Source: Apoda limacodes (taxonomy: Eukaryota > Arthropoda > Insecta > Lepidoptera > Limacodidae). Taken from it: a DNA stretch of 64,000 nt. Position 1 is the first letter of the stretch. Each line of letters starts with the position of its first letter. The stretch lies in NCBI GenBank assembly GCA_946406115.1, contig OX291542.1, positions 35,979,321-36,043,320 of the forward strand, read 5' to 3'. Positions 30,890 to 42,839 of this stretch are shown here, one piece after another. The notes under the pieces are model-generated. The model saw nothing but the letters and a program-made list of their open reading frames with translations, did not search any database and was not told the origin of the DNA. A program made the position numbers and the translations under genes.

Positions 30890-31610
30890 TCATATAGGAA
30901 CAGCAAAATTGATCACCGATGTTGTGTATCAGTAGTAAAGAGACTTTACCTGTCGTTTTACAGATCTTCGGTTTGATTCCCGATAAGGGCAAATCTTATA
31001 AAAATTTGTATGATGTTGTAGTCTTGACTGTCTGCACAATAAGTAAGGTTTAAAAAAATGGCGATGTAAAATAAGCGAAATTAAAAAAAAAACACCGAAA
31101 TTTGTTGCTTTTTAGTTGCTAGAAAATTATTTTTTTTGCTCCAACCGATCGCAAAAAATTGGCAATAACGCTAACTTTTCATAAAGATAGCGTGGAATCA
31201 CTGGAAAAAACATTATTTTTGTTTATTTTTCCTCCTAAGCATCTTTCGGCAACAAATAAGCAACAAATTGATCCCTATTCGTTTGATCGATCAGTCCACA
31301 TCCAGTGATTCCACGTTATCTTAATGAAAAGTTAGCGTTATTGCCGATTTTTTGCGATCGGTTGAAGCAAAAAAAATAATTTTCTAGCAACTAATTAGCA
31401 ACAAAAAAGCAACAAATTTCGGTGCTTTTTTTTCAATTTCGCTGATTTTACATCGCCATTTATTTGGACCTCAATAAGTAGTGGAAAACACTAGAATACC
31501 AACGGTAATAGGTGGATGTGGTGAGTGCTTAATTTCTTAGCCGCGACTGTTCAGTCAGTTGAAGATCGTAATATATCTGTCCAACCCCTTAGAGGATATA
31601 TGGCTTGGTA
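30890..31610 (+). repeat. SINE-like retroposon interrupted by a fold-back element
   Basis: 'ggtttgattcccgataaggg' at about 30969 contains a pol III B-box-like GGTTTGATTCC, and 'gatcaccgatgttgtgtatc' precedes it. The 3' part continues after the fold-back insertion at 31046-31471. A tRNA-derived SINE is the simplest reading. Confidence 0.5.
31046..31471. mobile_element. Fold-back element with long arms and 9-bp target duplication
   Basis: Arms of roughly 150-170 bp (31046-31206 and 31299-31471) are near-perfect inverted copies; both carry 'gcgatcggttg'-like and 'ttagcgttattgcc'-like stretches. The ends read 'aggtttaaaaaaatggcg' and, in reverse complement, 'aggtccaaataaatggcg'. Identical 9-bp 'caataagta' flanks lie at 31037-31045 and 31472-31480. 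Long arms plus a 9-bp duplication are typical of Mutator-like (MULE) MITEs. Confidence 0.85.
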
Positions 31611-31611
31611 T

Positions 31612-32065
31612 TTTTTTAACCGACTTCAAAAAAGGAGCAGGTTCTCAATTCTAGGCATAACTCCGTCATATATAGATGGATCTGCAAAATTTTTTTTTAT
31701 TTAAAATGCTATACTTCCGAGGTGGTCCCATATTAATAAATTGAATTTAAAACTTAAACTTTTGGTGAAAAAAAAATTATTGGTGTTAATTTGGAACTGG
31801 TGAAACTCTCTTTATATTGATGATTTTATAAAATTTTGTTACGAGTATGGATGTTTCTTAGTGTAAGAAAAACAGCAATTCGTCTCCAAAAGTAAAAATA
31901 AAAACTTTTGAATAAAAAAATGGACTAAAACGGTAAAATAAATACTTAAATCAAACCAACTTCAAAATGTCATTTAGATCAGATTTTTGGTAATAAGTAT
32001 TTATTTTACCTTTTTAGTGATTCTGTTTTAAGCCAGTTGTTTTTTTTTTGTTGAATTTTTTTTTA
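31612..32065 (+). repeat. CGACTTCAAAAA-type dispersed repeat, copy 1
   Basis: It starts 'taaccgacttcaaaaaagga', contains 'gaggtggtcccatattaata' and 'gttacgagtatggatgtttc', and ends in a degenerate hairpin: 'aaaacggtaaaataaatact' and downstream 'agtatttattttaccttttt'. Related copies are at 37.28, 38.98 and 59.30 kb. Confidence 0.75.
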
Positions 32066-32881
32066 TTGTATAACAATTGCAATCGCAAATATCGGTTTAA
32101 AATTATCTTCGGCTTTAAGTCCGGTGATTAAGATGACGATATATTTTCACAAATCACAAATTTTTATAAAATACAGAAGTTGGGGAAGAACATTTTCTAC
32201 TTGATTTTTGGTATTCGTGCGACAAACTATTTATTTAAATACTACTAAACAAACTGAACAAATGTGATTGGCAGAGGCCCACATCCAGTAGCGGACTAGT
32301 AATAGACTTGTCATAAAAGCGATATTTATTACTATTTCAGTTTGCCAACCACTACTTAAGCAGGTTGTCTTTTAATAATAAAGCGTTGACACCCAGAAGC
32401 CGGTTCTGCTGGTACCTGCTAATAAACTAATACCTCCGTATAATTAAAAACATCCTTGACTTCACTATTATATGACATGTTTGTATTTGACGTTAAAGTC
32501 CAAATTCTAGGTTAATATTCGAATATATATTTAGATAAACGAAAGAGAGAAGATATTTTCCCTTGCTGTTTTCTGCACCATAGGCAGTCCCACGGTAATA
32601 TGACTTTTTCTTTTTTCTTTAAGTTTCATTTCTTTAAGTTTATTTTTTTTGACAGCCTTATTATTGCCTGCGGGAACAAGAGGTATGGTTACTATGTATA
32701 ATATGTATGTATTTATAAAATAAGTATAGATATATAAGTTTTGGACCAGAGGGAGCTGTGTGATTTGTCCAAAATTATTATTACTATCCAAAAATATCTT
32801 ATAGAACATAAAAATATTTGATTTGTAAAATAAAATCTAATGTTTAATAAATTAATAGTCAAAATATATGTATTCATATAT

Positions 32882-32901
32882 GTAGGTAGGTAGGTAGGTA
32901 G
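32882..32901. repeat. (GTAG)n simple repeat
   Basis: Five GTAG units. Confidence 0.85.
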
Positions 32902-33104
32902 CCTTTTAGAGACTTCTTTCTGTTAGCTATGTCAAATATTATAATTGTTTAACATTAAATAACTTTATACCTCAGAGTTATTTACTAATACCGGTTGACA
33001 AAGTTGTTTTCATTTACATATATTACATAATCATCTTCATTATAATATTATGCTTTCCTACAGAGCAGCTGTTTGATAATAAGTACATATACATATTATA
33101 TAGA

Positions 33105-33350
33105 AGCTCGTTTTAGGGTTCCGTACCCAAAGGATAAAAAACGGGTCCCTATTTCTAAAGACTACGCTGTCCTTCCGTCCGTGCGTCTGTCACCAGGCTG
33201 TATCTTATAAACCGTGATAGTTAGACAGTTGGAATTATTTCAAAAGACGTATTTCTGTTGCCGCTACAACAAAAAATATTAAGAAAACAGAAATAAAATA
33301 AATATATAAGGGGGCTCCCATACAACGAACGTGATTTTTTTGCTCTTTTT
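33105..33350 (+). repeat. Dispersed repeat beginning with TAGGGTTCCGTACCC
   Basis: 'tagggttccgtacccaaagg', then 'gtccttccgtccgtgcgtct', 'gtcaccaggctgtatcttat' and 'ggctcccatacaacgaacgt' form a block I recognise as a common lepidopteran repeat. Shares its 3' part with 20640-20680. Confidence 0.6.
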
Positions 33351-33589
33351 ATAGCTATATAAGCCTACACTTAAAAATAAAAGCTTAATATAAGCTAAGT
33401 ATTTATATAAGCTTACTGAAACAAATAAATTAATTAATATCTGTTGAACAATACACACGTACAGGGCCCTCTGGTCGTAAACTTATCAAAGCTTGTACTA
33501 TGAATAGCACACAAAGGATACGCATATATATACTTTTTTTTTGTAACTATTTACATAATTATTAGTATTTACATATATATAAATAAACA

Positions 33590-33715
33590 CCCAGTCTCAA
33601 TACAAACAAAAATGTTTAATCACACACACATTTTCTTGTGAGAGAATCGAATTCACACCTCTCGATTAGCAGTTGGGTCATCCACTGTGTCACGGAGGCG
33701 ACTAATAAACTTTAC
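33590..33715 (-). repeat. tRNA-derived SINE (minus strand)
   Basis: Read on the minus strand, an A-box-like 'TGACACAGTGG' is followed by 'ATGACCCAACTGCTAATCGA' and a B-box 'AATTCGATTC'. The 3' body ends in 'TTGAGACTGGGTG'. Same family as the copies at 61.44 and 62.54 kb. Not a functional tRNA gene: no cloverleaf could be closed. Confidence 0.7.
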
Positions 33716-34439
33716 AATACATATTTTATAGCAATGAATTATCTGTGTCAACGATAAATATATGCTTTTTAAGATTATGTTAAGAAAAATACATAATATC
33801 TAACTAAACTACTCTAACTAGTCTAAGATGGAAACATAGTCGTATTTAAAACTTCTAAAAAAACGCAAATATTAAATGGTGGGAAACTAACAACCTGTTA
33901 GGTTACGTACCTACCTAACCTGTTAAGTACCTACATCACATCTGGTTGAATGAACTTAAGTCATTATTATTTGTTTGATTAAAATATCTTGTTTCGTGAA
34001 AAAAATCGTTTTTTTTTACACAAAATTTACATTCTTGGCCAACGGTACCAACAATATTTATCTATGTATCAACTATTTACAAATGGATTGACGACAGAAC
34101 GATTAGTTAAGCTGTGATTAATAATAGCTATTAGTTATAGTGTAAAGGAAAAATGGCGGAGTGAAAAATTTTGTCAGGTGACGGATCGGTGAAAACTGTT
34201 GAGGAAATAGGAGAGATGCACGCGAGGGCAGCGTGGTCTATCAGCGAAATAGAATTAATCGCTTACAAGTTCAGTAACTTTCAATTTGTGCTCAAATTAC
34301 ATTCGGGTGATGTATGAATATTTATGAGAAAAATGTTTTTTTTATTTCGATGGTTTTGGATAAAAATTTAGTTTGGAGAAATTTACGTATTTTTATTTGT
34401 TGTCTTGAGCATTGAGGAACTCGAGATAAAGTTATATTA

Positions 34440-34800
34440 ATCTATAAGGAACGATATGCAAAGTGAAGCAACGTCGAGTGCCGTCAGTAACTGGATGGGG
34501 GACCACCTAGAGGCACGTTCTTGTGAGCCTTTCCTTGTTTCAGGAAACACATGAAACAGTCGGTTATTTCTGTTTGACGTGTCAAAGGCCTCATAGGTGG
34601 CTTGAATATATCTGACAGTCGAGTGGGCACTGGCAACATCTGCCAATTGACACTGGGTGAGGGCGGCGCCAGCGGACTATAGCGTAAGCCTTCTAATCCA
34701 AAGAGAGGTCTGTGGTGGTGTGGTGCCCCAATGAAGGTGGCGCCCCACAGCAGATACAAACAACGGGTGAAGCAACACGAGGATCGTTACTTTTAGCAAC
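34440..34800 (+). repeat. Retroposon-like segment with 5S rRNA-like sequence
   Basis: 34465-34516 reads like the 3' half of 5S rRNA, including 'gaagcaacgtcg' and 'ctggatgggggaccacct'. It is followed by about 280 bp of GC-richer unrelated sequence. 5S-headed SINEs (SINE3 type) have this layout. No coding potential. Confidence 0.5.
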
Positions 34801-34849
34801 GTGTTACATATTAAACCGTTTACTTAGTTGAAAAATCATTCCTAGATTG

Positions 34850-35380
34850 AAAAACCGGCCAAGTCCGCATCTGGCTTTTGCACCGAGGGCTTTAATTATT
34901 AGTTTTTGGTTTTTTTCCTATATTTTTGTGATGTAACGTCTTTCTACTTACCAAATTTTATTATTCTCATAAGTTTTGATCTATTTCTCTAATAGCTATA
35001 TTCTATTTCTAAACCTTTATTTTTCATTGTGATTTTAATTTTTATACTTGACGATCTTTTTGTGAATTGGTTATATATTATTATTTTAATGACATAATGT
35101 AATTTTCGATAAGAAATAAATGACCTATCGACCTATTCTCTATCTATCTATTTGTTTCAAAATATGCGATAAAAAATACCCAATTTTGGGCAAAATTTTT
35201 TTTTCTTATTGATTTAAAAGCTTGATTTTTTTACAACTTTAAGTGATCGAGGACCTTAGTTTTTAATATCAATTTCAGCTTGATACCTTCAAGCGTTCCT
35301 GACACACAGACAGACAGACAACAAAGTGATCCTATAAGGGTTCCTAATTTTCTTTTTGAGGTTCAGAACCCTAAAAAGTA
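34850..35380 (+). repeat. CGGCCAAGT-type dispersed repeat
   Basis: Begins 'aaaaaccggccaagtccgca' and ends with 'cagacagacagacaacaaag', 'tgatcctataagggttccta' and 'gaggttcagaaccctaaaaa', a full start-to-end example of the commonest repeat in the window. Confidence 0.65.
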
Positions 35381-35389
35381 CATTTTTAC

Positions 35390-37080
35390 ATTATTCTATA
35401 TGGAAGAATTAAAAGGTTCAAAGCATTACGTTAAGTATACGAAAAACATTCATACTCTGATGCTTATTTGAAAACATAAATATGGCTTTTAGTGATTTGT
35501 TCCCTTTGAAGGCTGAAGGGAGCCTCAAACAAGGTTAATAAAGTTAATAATAAACAATATTATTTTTATGTAGGTAAATTTATCATGTATTTTTTAATCC
35601 TATGAAGATTTTGTGTTTTTTAAGATTGACTTCATAAGTTCCTAGTACCTAATTGGGTGTTTATTTGAAAGCAAATGCAAATTTTCAAGGGCAACAATGC
35701 TTGATACACATACTGATGTAAATGTAGGTATCTAATGTCAAATTACTAACTAAACTAAATAAAACTTCAATTAATTAAAAAGAATGTGAAATAAATGTGA
35801 GTGAATACAAAGACATCAAAGGAACATCAGAAGCTCAAACAAGAGACTAATGAAATCCCCTCGTCGATTATTTACTGAGCAATCCTCATTTGAGTCGACG
35901 TTGGTAAAAACGTAATTAGAGCGCTCCTCTAACGTAATCTTGGGAGATTTATGGCGTTAATTAGACGCTCTCAAATAAAGTAGCAACATTGTGGAAAACC
36001 ACAAGATTTTATTTGTTTATTTTTAACAGCTTTTAAGCTGAAACGTGGGCTTCAGTACTTCCTTTTGGAAAGAACTGTGTTTATTTTATCGTATTTTTAT
36101 TATTTACAATTAATTATTTACTAGTGAATTATATTTGTGATTACCTCTTAATTTTCTTTTTTTGAGATATAATATTGAAAAGATCAGTGGATATGGATAC
36201 AGCCCGTTTTATGTTAAGAATTCAGTTTTGTCTGCATTTTACTTGTCCGTCTGACTGTCGTTCTGTCAAACTAAAACAAATCAAAAATATAGCTGTCGGT
36301 CTGTATCTAAACTTTTTTGTCAGCAACGTGTAAGGGTATCTAGTTAATTTTAATAACAAGTACTGAGATTCCTTAAGGTTCCTTAAAGGTGTAAAAAAGA
36401 CAAGCTTCCAAGTCAACGTTATAAATATCGCAGCCATTGATATATTTTGACTTTCGCAAATAAATCAAAACCTACACAGGGTGGCGTGGTGGGAAGTGAC
36501 GTCAATGCCCTATATTGAGAGGTACCCGGATCACTCCCATGTATGTTCCGCGATTATTAGTAGCTTAGGAGTTTTTTTCATGATTTTTATCACAATTTTC
36601 AGCCGATATCGGTTTGAATTTTTTTTTTCTTTTCCTTTTCTAGACGTGTATGAAGATTTTTATTCATGGTAAATCATAACCTTAATGTGTGATTCCATTT
36701 CAAAATATGATTTACCCAGGCCTCATGGAAAACACGGCTAATGGATTGAAATTGAGTTAAAATTACCTAAAAAACGTGATGCATGAACTATTTACATACA
36801 AGTTGCGGTACTATATATAGTAATACCTCGGTGCCCAACTCAGCTCAGACTAGCACCTGTCCGGTTTTTTTTATTTGAGTCGAATTTTGCACAATCACTA
36901 TTAGAAACATTTACATTTTTTAATATATATGTACCTATGGGTATACCTATTCATACAATTTATGTTCAGAAATCCATTAGGCGTCTGATATTGCTTTTAT
37001 TGTTTTCAGAAGTTGTATGTGGTAGCATTTTGTGAAAGACCAAAGTTTTTATGCTAACGTAATGTTATTACATATATTAT
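35390..37080. other. No supported gene; a few repeat-like words
   Basis: Mostly AT-rich unique-looking sequence. 36230-36300 has a 'gtccgtctgactgtcgttct' repeat edge on the minus strand. No gene, RNA or structured element recognised. Confidence 0.4.
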
Positions 37081-37277
37081 TGGGAATACCTTTATCAGAC
37101 GTGTATGAGTGATCCTGTTATCCTGTCGCTAGAGTTCTCCCGCCTTAAGTCGTATGGCTGCGAAAGATGCCGCTTCTTCAATAACAAGGTGCAGGGGTTT
37201 GAGATTTAGAAAAACCGCAAGTACTCAGTCGTAGATGTTGACGTATAAAGCCAGGAGTAAGGATGCCTTGCAGTCCT

Positions 37278-37695
37278 TTTTTAACCGACTACAAAAGGAA
37301 GAAAAAGGAAATTCTCAATTCGGATGTTTGTTTTTTGTTGTGTTTGTGCGGGCAAAACTCCATCATGTATAGACGGATTTTTAAAATTAATTTTAATTTC
37401 AAAGGGTTTACTTCCAAGGCGGTCCCATATTGATTTAAGGAATTTAAAACTTAAACTTTTGGTCAAAAAAAAATAATTTGTGTTAATTTGGAATTGGCAA
37501 AACGCCTTTTATGTTGATGATTGTATAAAATTTTGACTCAAGTATCGATGTTTTTATTGTATGAGGAAAAAAAAGCAATTCGTCACTCAAAAGTAAACAA
37601 TAAAAAAAAAACAACTGGCTTCAAAAAGATGCACTAAATATGTAAAAATAATTACTTATTTCCAAAAATCTGATCTGAATTACAGTTTAAAGTTA
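37278..37695 (+). repeat. CGACTTCAAAAA-type dispersed repeat, copy 2
   Basis: 'ttaaccgactacaaaaggaa', 'ggcggtcccatattgattta', 'aattcgtcactcaaaagtaa' and 'ggcttcaaaaagatgcacta' follow in the same order as the 31.6-kb and 59.3-kb copies. It carries one hairpin arm; a matching arm is at 38975-39055. Confidence 0.7.
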
Positions 37696-37944
37696 GTGAC
37701 TATGTATGGACCTAACAGTATATAACCCACTTCACTTTCATTATTGATATGCGCCTTACTTTTAAGTTTTAATTAAGTCATAGATTTTGTATGTAAAAGT
37801 TCAACGCCTTAAATGCCTGGATTGGAGTAACCAGTGGCTGTGTACAGACCTACATTATAATGTGGGTCTCAGCTTTTTTTTACCAACCTTTTTGATTATT
37901 ATTTAAAGCTTTCTGATTTAAAGGTTATTTACTATGTGGATCAG

Positions 37945-38475
37945 TTGGTTGGTTATAGTTACTCCCACGGTAACTTTTGAATTTTCTGAGATAAAAGTAG
38001 CTTTTGTCTTTCTCCGTATCTTCAACTATCTCTGCAAAATTTCAGCTCAATTGGATGCTCGGAGCTAGTTTATATGTGTGCCAAGTTTCATCCTGATCCA
38101 TTAAGTGGTTGAAGCGTGATTAACTAACTAACAACCAAACATCCAAACTTTAGCATTTATAATAATAAAGGGAGAGCTGGTAATTAATGAATTTTTGCCT
38201 GCAGCGGAATTCTTGAGTCAACTCCTTAATTATACTCGTACTAATGAAGTTTGCTATAGCAAGCTATAGTTCGTTTAGGCTAAGTTATAGTTACTCTCGG
38301 GAACTTTTGAATTTTCCGGGATCAAAACTATACTTTGTCCTTTCTCGGGACTCAAACTATCTCCATACCATATTTTATCTTAATTGGTTCAGACCAGACG
38401 TTTAAGCGTCAAGAGGTAACAGATAGATAGACAGACAGACAGACAGAGTTACTTTCGCATTCATACAACTCCGTA
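37945..38475 (-). repeat. Two Helitron/Lep1-like repeat fragments in tandem
   Basis: 'actcccacggtaacttttga' (37962) and 'actctcgggaacttttgaat' (38292) begin two related blocks. Each continues with 'ctcaattggatg' or 'cttaattggttcag' phrases, the first ending near 'agcatttataataataaagg' and the second in a 'cagacagacagacagagtta' plus 'ctttcgcattcata' terminus. Confidence 0.5.
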
Positions 38476-38941
38476 ATCTCAACTCACCAAAGGATAGTAT
38501 GATATATTTTATATAACATAATATTAATAGTTTACTGTTAATAAAGCACAAGGACAAATTTTAAAATTTTGCGTAATCAATCCTTAAAACTCTTGCTTCT
38601 TTCACGGTCAACTTTACGTCGCTTGCTCAAGAGTAGGAAATCCGAAAAAAATGTATATATATATATAATTGGGATAATGTTGCTTAAAGAGAAATATTCT
38701 GGTAAATAGTAAAAATATTTGTCAATATTTTTTCTTACCTCTCTCATTATAACGTTTATTCTTTTATTTCAACTACAACAAAACCTTATATCAAGTCCTG
38801 AAGCGAAGCAACAAGTTACTTGTATACTGCAGCTAGTAAATAACTAATAGGTTATCTATATATCACATTATCAATTTTATATATTTAAACTTTGTGTATT
38901 ATTACTTCACGTCTCTGACGATAACGGTATAGATGTATTGC

Positions 38942-38954
38942 GGGGGGGGGGGGG
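38942..38954 (+). repeat. G13 homopolymer
   Basis: Thirteen consecutive G in very AT-rich surroundings, followed by a (TTCAC)3 run. Prone to length error. Confidence 0.9.
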
Positions 38955-38969
38955 ATTCACTTCACTTCA

Positions 38970-39060
38970 CTTAAGCTGTAATTTAGATCAGATTTTTTAG
39001 AAATAATTATTTTTACCTTTTTTGTGCATCTTTTTGAAGTCGGGTCTTGTTTTGTCTTGC
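38970..39060 (-). repeat. Terminal hairpin arm of the CGACTTCAAAAA-type repeat
   Basis: 'tgtaatttagatcagatttt' followed by 'tgcatctttttgaagtcggg' is the reverse complement of the arm at about 37615-37690, so the two may bound one larger insertion. Confidence 0.55.
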
Positions 39061-39064
39061 TTAT

Positions 39065-40370
39065 TATAACATCTTCGGCAAATACATAAGGTAGTGGGTA
39101 CTTTTGGTTATTTTTGTGGGCTTTGTCCCTTGCTCTTGTTTTGTTTGTTCATTTTGAGTTACACTTACGTATTTGACTTTACTCATGCCATGGTAAGATC
39201 TGTGACGAATAGTAATGGTATTTAATTACTGGTATGGTATTATACATTTTTGTTGGTGAAAAAAACTAGGTAATTTTTTTTGTTTATTTGTCAACTCAAA
39301 TTATTCCGTGATTCCTAAACCAGACTCCATGCAAAGATAGTTAATATTTTCTGAGTCACCTTTGCGCTTTGATTTGAATGGCATTGTCGTCCACAACATA
39401 ACGCTATTTTACAATAATAAAGGATGATTTAAGTAGTTGTCGCGAGCAAGTTGATATAGTGATATAGACTACGTAATTTCTAGTTGAGGACCATTACAAA
39501 GTACAATGTAAGTTGCAGTGCAATTACTATTTTTATTGAGTGTAGGCTGCAGTACGCATTGTGATGTCGCATGCTGTAGGTAAATAATAGATAATTAATT
39601 ATCGTATAAAAGGCACCCATTTCTGTCAAGAGTGCTACAATTTTGAGTTGGAAATGGGTGCTTTTTACCCGGAGGCAAGTACTTTAATTTTCATCTCTAA
39701 GGATAAGGAAAGTGTGTTTACTTTCCACTATAATAGCCACAATATATTCTTCAACTTCTCAAAAATTTTTACTTATCTCGCTTTCCCGCCTTTTTTTCTT
39801 TTTAACACGCTACATTTTTCAACGCCATAATGTCAACCAATTTTTTTAGTTGTATAGCTACTCGTATGAACCTCATAAAAATTGCTTACTTACTATCTAA
39901 TGATGATTCAAATTTTGTGTCAATAATATACCTATGACGCGGTTTTGTGCTTTATTGGTGTCTTGTATAAAACGAGGTCCAAACCAAAAGCAGCGCAATG
40001 CACCGCGTAACAGCATACAAAACTATATGAAATATTATAAAGAATGACACACGAAACGCGTTAACACAGACTATATAATACTACACCAGTAGTATGCAAC
40101 TATGCAACGTTGAAGAAACACTGCACCGGTCTACGCACTGATGACGTTGTATTCGTTGATTTTCTCTGGTTCATGTGACACTGCAGGCGACGACAAGAGT
40201 AGATGTGCAGGGCAGCGCATGATGGAAATGCCCATTTTTTTTTTTCAAATCAAATAGTATATACTACGTATGCGGATATTACAGAAAATTAGTTTAAATT
40301 GTCGAAAACCACTGGTATATATGTACGAATCCATTAGTAAAACTAGAAAAATGTAAACTATATGAGTATG
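39065..40370. other. No supported gene
   Basis: AT-rich; 39960-40215 is richer in GC words such as 'gcagcgcaatgcaccgcg', shared loosely with 40830-40940, probably a degenerate repeat. Confidence 0.4.
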
Positions 40371-40373
40371 TTT

Positions 40374-40721
40374 CAGTGTTGCCAGACTATATTTTTGCCA
40401 AGTCAGGATTTAGGAACTTTTTGAGTGAAAAAAGTATATAATCGAATGTTTTTGAATATTTATCTTTTTATTTGAGTTCAAATTACGTTTACGTGACAAT
40501 AGATAGGTAACTTGTAGTAAAATATCCATAAAAAATTAATTTTAATGAAAATATGATATTTTAAATCAGATTTACCCTATCGTTAAATAGTTGAGTCAGT
40601 ACGCTGCACGCACGGTCGAGTTATTCCCGAAAAGCGGGATTAAGCCTGTCCCGCGCGGGACATTTAATTTTGATTTAAAAATCCGGACGTCCCACCAAAA
40701 TCGAGACGTCTGGCAACGCTG
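40374..40721. mobile_element. Possible nonautonomous hAT-like element
   Basis: 'cagtgttgccagac' at 40374 and its near reverse complement 'gtctggcaacgctg' ending at 40721 make 14-bp inverted termini with one mismatch, of hAT style (CAGnGTTGCC). The 8-bp flanks (gtatgttt and gtttccta) do not match, so a target duplication is not supported. No ORF inside. Confidence 0.35.
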
Positions 40722-40759
40722 GTTTCCTAGAAATGGCTGGTTACGTGTAGCTGGTGCAC

Positions 40760-40945
40760 CACAGCATATCACACTGCAGCACAGTGTCTCGCAGATATCG
40801 CATATCGGTGTGACATGCTATTGAATGCACTGTACCGCATTGCGCTGCAACGCACACGCTGAACGCACTGATCTGGCTGCAACGTACGCGCTGAAGGCAC
40901 TGATCTGTACCACATTGCGCTGTAACGCACACGCATAAGGTTTGA
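40760..40945. repeat. GC-richer imperfect tandem repeat
   Basis: 'attgcgctgcaacgcacacg' at about 40840 and 'attgcgctgtaacgcacacg' at about 40914, with 'gcactgatctg' twice between, indicate an imperfect duplication of about 74 bp. Confidence 0.55.
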
Positions 40946-40959
40946 TTCGCGCTCAAAAA

Positions 40960-42500
40960 CATAAAAAAATTGTATTTTATTGGTTTCTGCCGTTGCGTTG
41001 TCTACCCTAGGGCAGAAACGTATTACTTTTAACTCGCTTTTAAGATAGTCTACGTAGAAAAACATGAGACTAAAAAACTATATTTCTATTATGTTTCTTA
41101 AGTAACTTTGTCAAATTCAACACACTTGAATAAGTTTTACAATATCGCGCTTTGTGTCTTATTTACCTTATTTTTATATTTTTCGGGTCTCACAAACAGG
41201 TAAATGTTTTGTTCGTGTGTAAGACCCAAAAAATATTAAAATAATCAATACAATTGAACGAGGATGTGTATTTTTTACGTAAAAAGTTATTGGGTTCGGT
41301 TAAAAAGCTAATAAGCATTACAGTTTTTAATTAAAACACTAAAATATTACCTTTGTCTCTTGTTCCTTACCTTGTGAGTAAGGTGCGTGTATATCTTACA
41401 AATAATTTAGTAGCACAAATTGTGTTTACTCTGCGATCCTTTCTTGTTCTGTTATACCGAATGCTTCTAATTCTTATTGATCTTAACATATCCCATAAAT
41501 CACTCTCTCACTGCGTATTCCTACCGCTCCGTACATACCACCTGCGTCAAACATTTTTGCTTAAATAAACCATTTGACCATTTATAAGATCCACTAAATC
41601 ATACCCGAGTACGACAAAATGTCAAGAAAAATCTCTTCTGCCGAGAGGTCGTAGAATTTCTTATTATGCCGAGCTGAGAGGATTTTCACTCCAAGTAGGG
41701 AGGTGCTCTTGAAGAGAGAGCTTATTATTATATTTTTTTACGCCCAGAAAGCTCATCTGTCTGCTTTTCTGCGTGCGATGACAGCGGATGTCGGGCCGCC
41801 GCGCGCCGCCGACGCTGCCACGGCTTATTAACATTATATTGAGCCATAAATACAGGTATATAAACGGAAATATGTAGATTATTTTGTGCTCTCTCACATT
41901 ATGTTACGGTTCTAGTAAATATTCTAGCAAATTTCACTAACTTGAAGCGTTATATATTTACAGGGATATTATAAAACAGTTTGATATTTAGATTATTGTG
42001 TAGCTGCCTCTCGTTTTGTTGGGTACCTATATTTGTTATTATTTCTTTGTAAATGTATTAATCATCAAATATTTGGCAAAATTCACATTTTATCCTACGT
42101 ATGAATGCCTTAGTTTTATATGTATCTTAAACTCACGCTTATATATACACAGCCCAATTTTTTCACCAGAATTAATTATAAGATAAATACCGCTGACAAA
42201 AATCTAGCAATGCAGCAAATATTTATTCTGATTGAGCAAAAGTACCTACTAACATTGCTAAATATTTAGTACAGTATTAAATGTTATTTAATGCTATTTA
42301 CAATACTTATATAAGTGCTAAGTAAGTAAGCAAAGCAACCAATACCAATGTATATGTAGTGTTGTTTAATATACTAATATTTGCAGAGTAATTTACCTTA
42401 ACCTTTCTTTTAGCTAGAATATTTTGATAGCGCGATCATAGAATCTTAGCAGTGCCATTAACATTAGAAATGTTAGTGTTAAATTTAACCATTAAGAGGG
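40960..42500. other. No supported gene
   Basis: AT-rich apart from a GC-rich patch at 41760-41825. Short frames only. Confidence 0.4.
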
Positions 42501-42514
42501 TTCCCCATGTCCAC

Positions 42515-42828
42515 TATCGCCGCAAATTGATATTTTTATTTTTTCTTTGTGCAAAATGAATTTCAAAAATGTGCTTCTAGAGAAATATGTAAAAAGTTAG
42601 AAGCTATTTTTAGAACGTTTTGTTATGTCTCTAGGATAAAACAGTGAGTTGTAGATAGCACTTCTGCTATAAGTGGCCGTTCGCAGTTTTATCCTAGACA
42701 CATTATTATCCATACTAAAAATAGCTTATTACCAGTTACCTATTTCTGTAGATGTACATTTTGAAATTTGCTTTGCACAAAAAGGAAAATAAAAATATCA
42801 ATTGGCGCCGCTAGTCAGCGATTAATTA
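42515..42828. mobile_element. Fold-back (MITE-like) element
   Basis: The left arm (about 42520-42652) contains 'aaattgatatttttattttt', 'tctagagaaatatgtaaaaa', 'agctatttttag' and 'ctctaggataaaac'. The right arm (about 42686-42820) is its reverse complement with mismatches. The centre reads 'agcacttctgctataagtgg'. No ORF. Confidence 0.75.
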
Positions 42829-42839
42829 GGCGCATTAAG

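Noticed and set aside
34437..34759. Two minus-strand frames of 69 and 91 codons
   Set aside because: They lie over the 5S-like retroposon segment and show no protein family features.
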